A DNA stretch of 64,000 bases from Anthoceros angustus (taxonomy: Eukaryota; Streptophyta; Anthocerotopsida; Anthocerotales; Anthocerotaceae). The stretch covers positions 930,001 to 994,000 of the forward strand of contig MU008166.1 of the NCBI GenBank assembly GCA_010909165.1. Reading direction: 5' to 3'. A program made the translations under genes and the position numbers. Below, one piece after another: positions 44,564 to 57,432 of the stretch. The stretch's first letter is position 1. Every line of letters begins with the position of its first letter. The notes below the pieces were generated by a model. The model was not told where the DNA came from, did no database searches, and worked only from the letters and a program-made list of their open reading frames with translations.

Positions 44564-45836
44564 TCATTTGCACGTAAACCCTCGGCAGATGGACACCCAG
44601 ATTACAAGAGCTAGCACCGCGAGGATGAGCAGGACCACCAACTTTATCTTCATATTCTGGAGCCAGAATTTGTTCTTCAGCTGTTTCGTCCGAGTTTGGT
44701 ACAGATTGGCCTGGGAAAATCCAACGTGGCACCCGTCAAATCCGACTGCACCAATAGGAACGCTACTTGCCTATACAGGACTCGTCACGTGCCACAGACT
44801 CTGCCTGATAACTCATGCGCAACACGTAAAGACCTAAATCAAGCAACCCGGGCCCATGACAGTAAGTGCAGCAGATTAATCGGAGAGCTCACTTGATCCT
44901 GCAGGACCTGTGACTTGTCCACCAAGATCTCGATCTTCTCACCCCGTTGGAGAACCTAACTCGCACAAGTGGAATCCGTCAGATACGGTTAACCTGGCGC
45001 CTTTGCTTCATGCATTGGTTCCCTCCTCCTTCCAAGACACCCTACTCGAACATTTGTACCAAAGGGCACGGAGAGGAAACGTACCTTCTCTATGTTATCC
45101 GCCATCACTCCCTTCACCTGTTCAACTTGAGCTTTGATTTTCGTCAGCTTGTTCATCTCGTCTGGATGGTCCGTCACATACTGCATGTGCTCTTTCAGCT
45201 TGGGTCTGCCAGTTACACACACTCTAGTTACCAGGCTTTCCACCAAAGATGGCGTTTCCACCATGACACGGCTAAGACGCTCACTGCCTCAAGTTACTTT
45301 CTCCTTCTTACCCAAACTCCCTGTCAAGGCTGTGAGCCTGGGCCGTGTCAGCCTTTCCTCCTCCGTATCGCTTCTTGAAGTCATCCTTCACACGCTCCAG
45401 GAAAGCATAGGGCAACTGTCTTCCCAGTGATTCATCGGCAACAACCAGGTACGCTGTGACATAGCAAACAGCCGGAATCAGATCATCGCACATGAGGAGT
45501 CATCTAACTTTGCATCACACTGGCGCGCTACTCGTTCAAACCAGCCAACTGATGGCAACAACCAGCTGGCATCACAGGTCTGTGTACGACACCCTCTAGT
45601 GTACAATTCTGGAAGGAAACAGGAGGTCACAAGGAGCAAGCCGTACCGAATCCACCTTCGAGTAGATAGTTGAAAGTGTGCTTGTCGGAGGTGTATGTCA
45701 CCTTGTCGGCAGAGGCTGGCGTCTTCTCCAGGCATTGCTGCGCAATCTCATTTGCGTTTCCAGGGAAGGCTTTGTATTCAGCTAGCACCACAGTGCCTCT
45801 GGCCACAAAACTATACACAAAGGACTGCTGACCCAT
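44564..45836 (-). CDS. VAMP72: VAMP72-type longin R-SNARE (5 exons, 220 aa)
   Basis: Secretory-pathway vesicle SNARE. Minus-strand exons: 45836-45647, 45453-45312, 45205-45085, 44955-44893, 44710-44564; phases close and give 220 aa, the standard VAMP72 length. The longin domain starts [20 protein letters not shown] and continues through [21 protein letters not shown]. The SNARE motif runs from [15 protein letters not shown] through [18 protein letters not shown] with the central arginine of the zero layer. A single C-terminal transmembrane helix ([17 protein letters not shown]) ends with a short luminal tail RGFTCK. Plasma-membrane or TGN trafficking is inferred from the plant VAMP721/722 relatives. 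Confidence 0.96.
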
Positions 45837-47184
45837 GGTTATATCAGACTATCAGCCTCCTGCTCACTTATACACTTGGATATGTAGCTGCTTAGTGCTG
45901 GGCCCAAATCCTGTAGCCTACGGCAAACAGACAACAACCAGAACATAGTCCTGCATAAGGGCAAAAGAGACGGACGCAACAGAGTTTAGGAGCGAAAGTA
46001 AACATGTTAAAAAACTTCCTTCACAGGCTTACGACCCCAGCACATCCGCAAACATGGAGCCGGTACACTAGCAAACGGAGGGCTACAAACACGAAGTGCA
46101 GCATCCGTGAAAAGCATCCACGGATGCATCTTACATCAGTAACCGAGGAGCAGGAGAGACATCCTATACATAAGAATGAGCCCTCCGAAATCAACATAGT
46201 AAACAACCGAGGAATCTTGCCCCCGGCGGTACTCAGAAGCAAGGTCAGCAAGGGGCCGTCACTAGGCCCAACAATGCGCACTCCGGCACCATACTGTCTC
46301 AATCGGCCAAGCTCCGATTGTTTTCAGGAACAGAACGCACAAAACCAGCACAATACGGCAGCGCAAGCAACAAGCTGCACAGGGACAGGGCAGCTCGCAC
46401 CAGTACCTCAATCGAGAGCTTGCGGTGCATCCAAATGCCTCGTGAAGCTCCCTTCTCCGCAGATCGCAGCTGCAAGGACGCAATTTTCTCAAACTACCCG
46501 GGGAAAACAGCGTGCACACCGGCTCTGCAGGATCCGCTCGGAAACAACCACAAGGACGGTCGCAGGAGCGAAGCTTCCACCTGACCTATGCACAAGTCCG
46601 CACCTGGCGCAATCCCCGCGACCCGCCGCTGCCAGATCTGCAATCCGGAAAGGAGTAGCGGCTCCTGCACGCCGCTGCAGCAGCTTCTTCAAATCTGCGG
46701 AGGGAAGGTGGAGGGGAAGGGAAGGGAAGGGAAGGGGAAGGGGAGCGAGGAGTGCAGGGAGAATGCGGGGAGAGAGGAAAGTTGTGCGCGTTGATTTTTG
46801 GGGGGAATTTTGGACGAGTCTGTGCGCTGTTGATGAAACCCTTGTTTACATTATTCAAACGTTCCTTTAGCGCGTCGTCCGTCCGCAATTACCAGCTGCG
46901 GTTAGAAACTAAGCCGTCCCAAAATTAACCGCGGTGGTCGGAGTATATTCCTCATGTGCTTCAGATTGCAATACACACTTGGCGATTCTCATCACAATAC
47001 GTTTCTAACGTCTCTAAACCCATCATTTCTTATAGCAGAACCTAGTAATACGTTTGTTCGGCAGACTACGTTGCAACCAGTGACGGTGCTGAAGACTAGG
47101 TTGCAGTCAGTGCTGAAGGATGTCAAGTCCGCAAAGAGGATCGGTTGTCACTCCCAGACCATGTTCTGATCCCGTTTGTAGTTA
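45837..47184. other. VAMP 5' flank and chromate-transporter 3' flank
   Basis: An 867-nt plus-strand frame (46004-46870) lies here but shows no conserved motif and is antisense to the VAMP leader. The purine-rich stretch at about 46700-46760 (gggaag repeats) probably belongs to the VAMP promoter or 5' UTR. No gene supported. Confidence 0.55.
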
Positions 47185-49508
47185 TCATTTCATGCCAATT
47201 TTCCAGGCAACAATTCCCAATAAACCCCCCACAATCACCACAAGAGGTTCGAACCAGTGCAGTTGGTCCACCGCGACGAAGGCAAGGATGCCCAGACACA
47301 GGCTTGTCACAGGGAAGCTGGTCTGCTCCAGAACTCCGAAGGTGAGGGTGAAGACACTGACTGTGATGAGACCCACTCCGGCTGCATTGAAGCCTGGCAG
47401 AGCTCTCCTGTACATGGGCCATCTCCGGAAGCGGCCCCAGAATGGCATGATTCCGAAGATGAGCATGATGCCAGGGAAGAAGAGGCCACACCAGGCCAGG
47501 GCGGCACCCACAATGAAAACGTACCCGGCGTTGAGAGCGATGATGGTGCCAAGGTAGGTGGAGAAGTTGAAGAGAGGGCCGGGCAGTGCCTGCAAGATTG
47601 AACAGGCGATAATTGGAAATGCTGTAAGGAAGACAGATGCTTGCTGCAGTCTTGGAAAAACAGCTGAGGGTGAGTGCTGCAACACACCTGTACGACTCCC
47701 AGGCCAGCGTAGAACTGCTTGCTGGTGACCCAAGTGTCGGGATTGTCTACACACAGCCCATCTTTATCACATGTCGTTTGCACCACACCGTTGTATAGCA
47801 TGGGCAAAACCACCTGCACGGATGCATAACACGACAGAGAAGGTTTAAGGCGACCACAGAACTAGCAGGGCGTGTGGAAGACGTGATCAAGCTCCAGGCA
47901 GCACGGCAGGTAAACGACAATCTGGCACGCCCAGTACATGACACGATACATGCTCCTGGACCAGCCTATCCACATACCTGACCGCCTCCAAAAATGACAG
48001 ACCCAATTCTGTAAAAAACCTCCCACCAGCGCAGTGGGGCAGGAGCATCATCCAGGAGTCTGACGAGGAGGATGGAAGTTATGAGCACTACCACCCAGAG
48101 GAGCAGAAGGCTCCCTCCAAAGAACATGTTGAAACCATGAGAACGCACAGACTCATCCCTTGCCTGTGGAGATCACCACGCCATGAACATTCCATTCATC
48201 ACTTATCGTTAATCCTCCATTCCACGCCACCACCGGGCTCACACAGACTACAGGGCCGAGAAAGCTGCAATCCACGTGCACAAATGGCGACACCGTGACA
48301 ACCTTCATGGCAGGAAGCGGCTCCTTCCTGTACGAGCTGGAAAGCAGGGTGATGAGGCCCCCGGCAACGATGAGGCACGGGAATGTGTAGGCCCTGGGCC
48401 AGTAGTAGGCGATCACCACGGCTGCCGCAGAGATGGACGCAAGCAGAGGCCCCGCGCAAAGCTTGTAGGACATGGACTTGGCTGCAGACGCCACCAGGGC
48501 CACGCCCACAGCCGACACTCCAGAAACCAGCCCGTTGAGCGCTCCTTTAGGATGCTCCAGCTGCTTGTACGCAAACACCCCGATACCAGTCATGATCAAA
48601 GCCCCGGGGTACTGGAACAGCACTCCAGACAGCAATCCAGCTGCGAGCATTCAGCAGGATCGATACCATCAGCCCAGAACGCAATCTTCGTCACAGAGAT
48701 CTGGCCCGGTGGTCAATCAGAGGTTACGCGACTCCATCTAGGTACATGGAGGTATGAACTATCTCACCAAGACCAGAAGCACAACGAAAACATTCCCAAT
48801 CCTAAAACATTCTGTGTTTCTCAGTCGACGGCGATGAACTGTAAGACCAACAGCACAACGAAAACATTCCCGACGCACAGCGCGGTGGAGGGAACCGCGT
48901 ACGCCTGGAACACTCCATATTTGCGACCTACAACGTTCCATATTGAATTCCAACCCGCAACAGGGATGATCACCCACCAGGCACTCCTTTCTTGATGGTC
49001 CCGATTGCAAACGACACCTGCGTAGACGTCGGCCCCGGCATGCACTGCCCCAAAGCAAAGAGCTCCGCGTAGATTTCCGTGCTCATCCATCTCAGCTTCT
49101 CCACCAGCCGCTACAGCAAGAAAACACCTCTCAGACACCGCTCCCACAAAAACCACACCAACCATTACGCAAACAGCTCCGCACAGATCTCCGTTCTCAT
49201 CCATCTCAGCTTCTCCACCAGCCGCTGTACCAGCCACCAACACCTCTGAAACACCACTCTCACAAAACAACCATCACGACGCGCACCTTCTCGAAGAGAG
49301 CGATGTGGGCGCTGGGGCCGCCGAACGCGGTCCATCCCAGCAGGGTGAACTGCTTGACGATGTCCAGGTACCCGACCTCCACAACAGCGAGCGGCTCACA
49401 ATCCGCCTCCGCCGTCTCCACGTCGTGCCCGCTCGCAGCCTCGCCTCCCGCCATGCTGCTGTTCTCCGCACCACTCACGCCAGAAATCTGATGGCGGATT
49501 AATCCCAT
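47185..49508 (-). CDS. Chromate ion transporter (CHR family), long two-domain form (6 exons, 469 aa)
   Basis: Membrane transporter of the CHR superfamily, known for chromate/sulfate efflux in bacteria and fungi. Minus-strand exons: 49508-49287, 49110-48978, 48640-48303, 48163-47978, 47813-47688, 47589-47185; phases close. The N-terminal half has the family signature FTLLGWTAFGGPSAHIALFEK, then FALGQCMPGPTSTQVSFAIG and LFQYPGALIMTGIGVFAY. The second half repeats the fold: WWEVFYRIGSVIFGGGQVVLP, WVTSKQFYAGLGVVQALPGP, FNFSTYLG. About ten hydrophobic segments are evident. The alternative start at 49454 (MAGGEAASG) would remove 18 residues. Substrate and direction in a photosynthetic eukaryote are unknown. 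Confidence 0.93.
49060..49262. repeat. Partial exon duplication (about 116 bp) inside the chromate transporter gene
   Basis: The 5' half of exon 2 with its flanking acceptor (about 49060-49115) is repeated within intron 1 at about 49175-49230. The intronic copy would read RLVEKLRWMRTEI but soon meets an in-frame TAA, so it is a pseudo-exon. Confidence 0.8.
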
Positions 49509-50328
49509 ACTGTGGAGGAAGGCTGAACAGCACCGGAGGCCAGGTCATTTTGGAGCGGGCCATCGCGCGGGGGTGTGCAACTTTTGGGCTGCACGTGGAC
49601 TGCTTGGACCCCGAGGCTGGCTTTCCCATGACACCAGCCTGCCTGGCCCCGGCCGTGAACCGTATCTGGTCTAATCTTGTGGCACTTGCAGTCCCCACTC
49701 CCCGGACCCCCAGCCCTAGCGGGAAGCAAATACAGCTGGCTGGTGGGCGCATCCGTATAAAGATGTGCCGGATCGACTGTGTGCACATCAAACATTCTTT
49801 GCCCCAGCCGTACTACGGTCCGTGACGCTGTTATTCTCTGTTCACCTGATTTCATTTTCATGCGTGGACTCTCTTGGCACAACCACAAAATTATCAAACC
49901 ATCTTGGAGGAATATTGATGAACATAAACATATATCCCTGAAGCAAATATGTTCCTATTACCAAAACATGAACACATTTACTATAATTTCTCATAGAATC
50001 ATGTATAATTTTTTAATGCATAATTAGTTCACCTAATATATCATGTGATAGAGATATAGCTAAATAATTAATAAAAATTTAAGAATATTTTCTTATAACA
50101 AAAAAATTGAATGAACAAGAAATTAACAATAATAATTGAAGTTATACTCTTGGATTACGTATAGATTCATTTTCCAACAGAAATATTCATACTAGCTTCA
50201 CTAAAATATGAATCTTCTAGTAGTTATTTATCGATCAATTAAGTAATTAGTTTTTTTATCTCAGTAAGAAGTATTCAATTTTTTTAAAAAAAATCTTGAA
50301 TACCTCTCATGGAACATCATTATCATTA
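49509..50328. other. Chromate transporter 5' flank and AT-rich spacer
   Basis: The first about 300 bp are likely promoter and leader. About 49900-50330 is strongly AT-rich and marks the border of the transposon-rich block. No gene seen. Confidence 0.5.
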
Positions 50329-53300
50329 TCAATAGGAGAATATCGCCTCTAGAAAACCACGATACATGAAAGAGGGAGGCCAACCCCATTCCTGCGGCTG
50401 TGGGTACTTCCTGGCACAGGTCTTAAGGAACCTAGAAAAGGCCTTGCCCATGGCCCAATGGGTCTCAATGACGAGGGGGATTAAGGCGTGCCCCTGCTGC
50501 ATCGGAGAGTACTTACAAACCTTCGTCATGGCGCATCCCTCCGCCGCCCACCCCGGAGGGTTGAGGATCACATGCTCACTAACGGAATCCCGAATAGGGT
50601 CAGTGCCAACCACATCTGCAACCAAAACTTGGTCCCTTTGGATCAAAAAAAGGTTCGCCCGAAGAGAAACCCCATTAGACAGAGTGTAAGGGCGCTCCCT
50701 ATAAGGAAAGAAGCCTCCCTCCTTAGCCAACGTGAACATAACGTCGCGAACAGTGTCATGCATAGCAATGCGGCTCGGGACACGAGCAAAGTGGGTCACA
50801 GGGCCTCCATGACTGGCGGAAACAAGCATAAAGGTTGGACTAGACCCAGGCGAAAAATCATCATAGTAGAAAAAGAGGCTGGTGCGATTCGGAAAGCCTG
50901 GATGCAAGGCCGAGCAAGAAGTCATGAACATGCTCCCATACCTGAGCAAGAGTGGAGACAGGCACGAGCTGCCCAGTGGATGGACGAGTCCCGAAGAAGA
51001 GCTACCTGCGCTTGCCGATATTACTTCTCCAGGATTGACGCTTGAAGCCCACAGAATCCGACCTCGGTGAACAAAGTAAAAGAAGGCAAGGCAGCCCTAG
51101 CCTCTGTAGGTAGGAAACTCTAGCCAAATGGAGGGACACCTATAGGGGAAAAATGCCTTCCTCCACTCCCGTGATGAAGGACTCCAAAATGCGAGAATTC
51201 CTGATGGCGAAACGGGAGACCAGGATGGGAGCAGAGAGGGCCTAACTCCCAAGGAAAGCCACCGGCGCAGATGCCTCCATAGCCAAAAGACCAATGCCCC
51301 CAAATGCGACAGGGAGGGACAGCTGTCGCCTCGCCAAGTCCTCGACAGTGCACTCGAAGGTGCCCGGGCCAATGATGTTGACCAGCACCTGCATAACCTG
51401 CCTGTCAAAACCCCTCAGGCTGGACAAGAATCCCGTGAAAGGCGGAACTGTGCGGAGGAGATAGACTGGCCGGCGCACAAAACAAGAAGATAGATTACCG
51501 AATACCACCGGTGGATCCCTCGATTGGGAGAGATCGCCGATATGTGCTAGGTCCTCCTGCAAAGCCGCATCCAGGAGTTCTTGTACGAAAGTTGGGGGCC
51601 CCACTGGGAACCCTAAAACCCGAAGGCCCTATGCGGAAGCAATATCCCCCTCAGGATATTGAAGAGAGGGCACCACGCCGAAGGAGGACCATACTTGCAC
51701 TTCAAAATCTTCACATTCAGACCGAGGCGGGAGAGCTCCAGAGATAAGAGTTCAAAAGCCCACTTGACCCAGTCACCAGGCCCCATGATATAGGTGTCAT
51801 CCGCCATCGAGGGATACAAACAATCCTAAAACGAGGAGCCAGTTATGGACAAAGCCCGGAAATGAGCCATGACAAAAGGGCGCCCCCCAACGGATCCTCC
51901 TGCATGGTGCTTGCTGCTGAGGCCAACACTGAAACCCCATTGATCGCGGGCCTATGCTCATATTAGAGATTGGAAGGATACCCGTAAAAGCAGCAGACAA
52001 GAGGGATAAGGTTGGCAAGCTGCCCACCTGCATCCTTGAGCTAGTCAAAAATGGTCGCCCTAGAGACCGCATTAAAAGCATTTTCGATGTCCACTTGTAA
52101 TGCGACCCAAGCGGGATGGGACTCCAAGAAAGCCCCCACTCCGAAAGCCGCGGACTCACACCCGAGTAGCAATGCCAAATTGGTGTGGGCTGAGGTGGCC
52201 CTAGAATTGCTTCCGAAGTTGGATGACAATGTTGCGACTAACGTTAATAGAAAAGGCAGCAACCGCAAAACGCCTCCCCTACTGCAATAGGGAGAACCCC
52301 GGCAGTGGGCTTCTCCATAGCCAACAAGCAACTGGCCCCCAGCACTTGAGCAATGTGGAAGGGGGTCTCCCCCCTTGCCACCGCAGCCACCAAAAGAAAC
52401 AACTCAGAGAATTCGCTAGAGGAATCCTCGGGGGTAGAGTAATCTCGGAAATGGTCATAGACCATCCCGGCATCTCCTCCCGAAAGCGCGGGCGGATGCC
52501 GGGGCAGCTGACTCCTATCAAGACAAAAAGGCTCCTCAGTGAAGTAATCCTTGATGTCCGACGAAATGGGGTCGCTCGACATCAGATGGAGGGCATGAAG
52601 TGCGCTAATAGTCTCCTCTGAAGTTGGCGCAAGTAGCTCCGGTCGGAGAGCTCGAGCAACCCGAGCAGACTCCCCAGTGCGACCAAGCAAAAGACACCGC
52701 TTAAGATGCGCCTTCCCACGGTCCGGACAAACACCATCTACCTTAGCGGAGTCTGACCGAGACCTCGCTGGCACTCGTACTCTTCTTGTAGAGCCTCCCA
52801 ATCCCTAGCATGAAAATGGCGGAGATGGGAGGTGACCTCCCAGTGACCTGACAAACCATCGCGGGAACACCGAAGACACCACCTGAGGAGAAAAAGAAAC
52901 AACGCCCATGCAACCTCATCCCGGGGATCTTGTGCAAGACACTCCAAGGGGAGGCGATAGGCAAGACGGACTTCATCTTGAAGGCGCCTCAGGAGGCACC
53001 AAAATAGGCGAGGTCCAAGAAAACGGGCTTTGTAGAGAGCCAAAAGGTTATCAGCTTGTTTGTGAAGCCACCGCCAGGGCCCCGAAGAAGGCCTAGACTG
53101 AGAATCTTGGCTTAGAGCCGGGGGACCAGGAACATAAGAAGAAGACAGCCGTAGTTAAGCCTCCCACATTCTCCGGTCGAGGTCCTTGTGAACTAAGCCA
53201 ATGTGGCTCCTAACCCCCCGAGCTGTGAAAATTTTCCACAGACAAGGCAAGGGGTGACCCGAGCAGAAGTCCAAGAAGGCCCCATGGCAGAGAATACCCT

Positions 53301-53346
53301 GAAAGAGAACCCCGATTTGAACCCGGGCACCACTGTACTCGGCCAA
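50329..53346 (-). mobile_element. Decayed non-LTR retrotransposon A with restriction-like endonuclease
   Basis: Fragments lie in order on the minus strand, broken by stops and frameshifts. They run from a C2H2 zinc-finger-like stretch (PCLWKIFTARGVRSHIGLVH, about 53230) to reverse transcriptase pieces. The RT fragments include LLAMEKPTAGVLPIAVGEA, VALQVDIENAFNAVSRATIF, MADDTYIMGP (variant of YADD, about 51800) and LGLNVKILKC. Near the left end are LPVAFGGIGLLA and a C-terminal region with VADVVGTDP, KVCKYSP and ALIPLVIETH. This order (zinc finger, RT, C-terminal PD-(D/E)XK-like nuclease) is that of early-branching R2/HERO-like LINEs. No autonomous copy is possible. Confidence 0.7.
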
Positions 53347-53349
53347 TGG

Positions 53350-53619
53350 TGGGCCCTACCCGGTCCCTGTCCCTATGATGGGCCGCCACTTAACCTGTCC
53401 TTGTGGAGAGCCCCACCTAACGTGTCCCTATGGTGGGCCCCCACCCGACTATCCTTGTGGTGGGCCCCACCAGACTTGTCCCTGTGGAGAACCCTACCTG
53501 ACTTGCGGATGCCCCGCGCAGGGCTTACGCATCGCTCGCAAACCGCAGCCCCTTTGTTCTCCAAGCCCAAAGCGCCTTTAGCGGCGTGCCTGGCGGCCCA
53601 AATGCCCACGCCGCGCGCC
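53350..53619. repeat. Short Pro-rich tandem repeat next to element A
   Basis: Six or more imperfect about 24-27-bp units (variants of gtgggccccacc-tgtccctgtgg) occur at about 53345-53510. Confidence 0.75.
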
Positions 53620-56600
53620 TACGCCACCGAGTTGCTACTTAGCTTGCAGGCTCACGACGATAGCCATTCCTGGTAAACTCGGACAAACCTCAAAATCCGG
53701 ACGACGAGGCGAGGTCGGCTGGCCTGATAATGATTATCGCACAGCCTATCCTCCTTCGGGAGACTGGACCTATGTCTCTCTAGCTCATTCTGCAAGGGGT
53801 TGATGGCCAGCCGGGTCTGTGACAGATTTTCGTTTTAAAACACAACGTCATCAACAACCCACAAAGAAAGATATGAAGCAGCTCTAACTAGCAAGCTAGT
53901 TATTTATTCTTACATAAAAAGCCTATATGGGTCATTACCCATTAGATAGGGGTGGGCTGGTTTTCCTTGAGCAAAGACCTTAAAGTGCGTAGCATCAACA
54001 ACAGGAAAGATACGAAGCAGCTCTCACTAGCTAGCTAGTTATTATTCTTATATAAAAGCCTATATGGGTCATTCCTCATTGAATAGGAGCGCGCTGGTTT
54101 TTCTTGAGAGAAACCTTAAAGTGCGAAGCCTTGTTTAAGTATTCAGTATTCAATCTACCGATCAATACATGTCATGGTATGTACCCAATTCTTTGGCAAT
54201 ATTTATGTACCTTTAGGGGGGCATATATGTGCACTTGATGTTGTTGGATAATATATCTGTATATTCCTATCTTCAAGTAGTACTATTATGTTTTTGAACA
54301 TAAAGATATTTGCAGCAATTTCTGGTGAAACGCCAATCTACGTTTATTCCTTTAATTGACCATTGTTAATGAGCTTCTTGAGAACCAACCAATAACTACA
54401 TTGATATAGTTAACAAGTCAAAGTTCACAACTTAGTAGCTCTTAGAATGTTAATGAGGACAAGAATTGGCATTTACCATCCTATAGATGATATACATAAG
54501 CTTGATTCTGCAACAAAGCAACATATTACTATGCATAGGTTTTTATACCACAATGTATGCATTCAGGTACAAGTATCACTGAGATCTTCAAATTGACAAC
54601 AAAATTTAGATGCTCTTGAGGTCTTCGCTTCAGTACATGGATGCCATCCAAAAAAATGTCGATTAAAAACCCAACTTCAAAATGCTGCTCGGTTGGGATT
54701 GGCGTTTTTGCGAGACCTGCATTGCATTGAAATATGGATCATATAAAAATTGGTACCAATATCACATCTAATTTTGAATCATATGTCACCATGAAACTAA
54801 TTAAATGGCATAACTGAAAGGAATAGAAAGAAGGGGAAAAAATGAAACTAGTACTTGCCTCTTTTTTGAATCGCGATGGGATGTTATTTGTTTGCTCGAA
54901 AGTAGAGCATTCGCCGTCGTCTTGTTTGTACTAGAAGGTGCAAGTACGTCTAGTTCTTGTGGTGTTTCGGAAGATGATACGTTGATACGTCCTTCGTCGT
55001 GTGGAAGCAAGGGCACAACTAATTCTTGTCCTACAAGTGATGTTCCTGCAATTATATCATCTGCCAACACCCTCCCATTAAGATTGTTAGGATTCATGAT
55101 AAGAGATAATCCTTCATATTGGCCGGTACTTATAACTATGGCTTTGCAATTGATGCTGCAAAACCACGCCGTTTGTCGACCATGTTGCTTCATCAAGGTC
55201 CTCTCACATGTTTTGCATAAATTGTGCCTACCATTTGGTTTTTCTAATTGTTGCTCATTACCCAAAAAAAGAAAATATTTTATTGAGGTGAAAAACGATG
55301 GAAAAAGCCCATCTATGAGGGGACAACCAAAGAGGACCAGGGGTCAAGGTGAAGAGGAGCAAATAAGCTCCCTACCTAAAGTCACCCTCACCCACAATGT
55401 CATATGGGAAGAATAAGCGGCACCGCAAACCACGGAGATAGAGGAAGATCGTCACCTCACGCCGCCTTGTGGAGGATCGCGTTGAGGCGCGTTGAAGGGC
55501 AATTGAAACCCGTTATCGGAGTATCTTTGTAATCGGCCCCACGCCACCGAGTGCTACTTGCGTGCTCACGACGATAGCCATTCCCCGGTAAACCTCAAAA
55601 CCTCAAAATCCGGACGAGCGAGGTCGGCGGCTCGATAATGATTATCGTGACGCCCATCCTCCTTCGGGAGATCGGACCTATGTCTCTAGCTCATTCCGCA
55701 AGGGGTTGATGGCGGTTCTGTGATGATTGCTTTTAAAACACAACGCCATCAACAACCCACAAAGAAAGATATGAAGTGCTCTAACTAGCAAGCTAGTTAT
55801 TTATTCTTACATAAAAGCCTATATGGGTCATTACCCATTAGATAGGGGCTGGTTTTCCTTGAGCAAAGACCTTAAAGTGCGTAGCATCAACAATGTGAAA
55901 GATAATGGCGCCTCCTCACTAGCTAGTTATTATTCTTATATAAAAGCCTATATGGGTCATTCCTCATTGAATAGGAGCCGCTTGGTTTTTCTTGAGAGAA
56001 ACCTTAAAGTGCGAAGTTTGTTTAAGTATCGTGATTCAATCTACCGATCAATACATGTCATGTATGTACCCAATTCTTTGGCAATATTTTATGTACCTTT
56101 AGGGGGCATATATGTGCACTTGATGTTGTTGGATAATATATCTGTATATTCTATCTTCAAGTAGTACTATATTATGTTTTGAACATAAAGATATTTGCGA
56201 ATTTCTCTCGTGAAAACGCCAATCTACGCTTTATTCCTTTAATTGACCATTGTTAATGAGCTTCTTGAGAACCAACCAATAACTACATTGATATAGTTAA
56301 CAAGTCAAAGTTCACAACTTAGTAGCTCTTAGAATGTTAATGAGGACAAGAATTGGCATTTACCATCCTATAGATGATATACATAAGTTTGATTCTCGCA
56401 ACAAAGCAACATATTACTATGCATAGGTTTTATACCACAATGTATGCATTCAGTACAAGTATCATCGAGATCTTCAAATTGACAACAAAATTTAGATGCT
56501 CTTGAGGTCTTCGCTCAAGACATGGATGCCATCCAAAAAATGTCGATTAAAAACCCAACTTCAAAATGCTGCTTGCTTGGATTATGCTTTTATAGACCGC

Positions 56601-57400
56601 ATTGCATTGAAATATGGATCATATAAAAATTGGTACCAATATCACATCTAATTTTGAATCATATGTCACCATGAAACTAATTAAATGGCATAACTGAAAG
56701 GAATAGAAAGAAGGGGAAAAATGAAACTAGTACTTGCCTCTTTTTTGAATCGCGATGGATGTTATTTGTTTGCTCTAGCAGAGCATCCGCCGCCGCCTTG
56801 TTTGTACTAGAAGGTGCAAGTATCTAGTTCTTGCATGGTGTTTCTGAAGATGACGCTGATACGCCCTTCGCCGTGTGCAAGGGCACAACTAATTTTGTCC
56901 TACAAGTGATGTTCCTCGCAATTATATCATCCGCCAACACCTCCCATTAAGATTGTTGATTCATGATAAGAGATAATCCTTCATATTGGCCGGTACTTAT
57001 AACTATGGCTTTGCAATTGATGCCGCAAAACCACGCCCGCTTTGTCAATATGTTGCTTCATCAAGGTCCTCTCACATGTTTTGCATAAATTGTGCCTACC
57101 ATTTGGTTTTTCTAATTGTTGCTCATTACCCAAAAAAAAGAAAATATTTTATTGAGGTGAAAACGATGGAAAAGCCCATCTAGAGGGGGGACAACCAAAG
57201 AGGACCAGGGTCGAGGTGAAGAGGAGCAAATAAGCTCCCTACCTAAAGTCACCCATCGCACCCACAATGTCATATGTGAAGAATAAACGGCCCGCAAACC
57301 ACGGAGGTAGAGGAAGATGCGCCACCCACCGCCGCCGCCTTGTGGAGGATCGCTGAGAGCGCCAGCTGAAGGGCAATTGAAACCCGCTGTCAAGTATGCC
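53620..57400. repeat. 1.9-kb tandem duplication (units about 53620-55510 and 55545-57400)
   Basis: Two direct copies match along their whole length. AT-rich stretches are almost base-perfect, while differences concentrate at GC-containing words, many as C-to-T changes or one- to four-base gaps around CG, CTG or GC. Each unit also contains an inner about 125-bp near-repeat (aagctagttat..tataaaagcctatatgggtcatt..accttaaagtgcg twice). Confidence 0.9.
54801..55255 (-). pseudogene. PLATZ-like zinc-binding fragment in repeat unit 1
   Basis: A frame without a usable ATG contains HNLCKTCERTLMKQHG and AWFCSINCKAIVI. This resembles the second zinc-binding part (CxxCxRxL...FCSxxCK) of plant PLATZ transcription factors. 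It continues as a low-complexity tail to a possible donor near 54850. No upstream B-box-like exon was found. The second copy (about 57140-56750) is broken by deletions in the cysteine region. Probably an exon relic carried by the duplicated unit; alternatively a 3' exon of an unrecognised gene. Confidence 0.4.
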
Positions 57401-57432
57401 GTGAAGTACGAGAGGGACACCAAGACCGCGGT

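Noticed and set aside
46004-46870. 288-aa plus-strand frame
   Set aside because: No conserved motif; lies in the leader/promoter region of the minus-strand VAMP gene.
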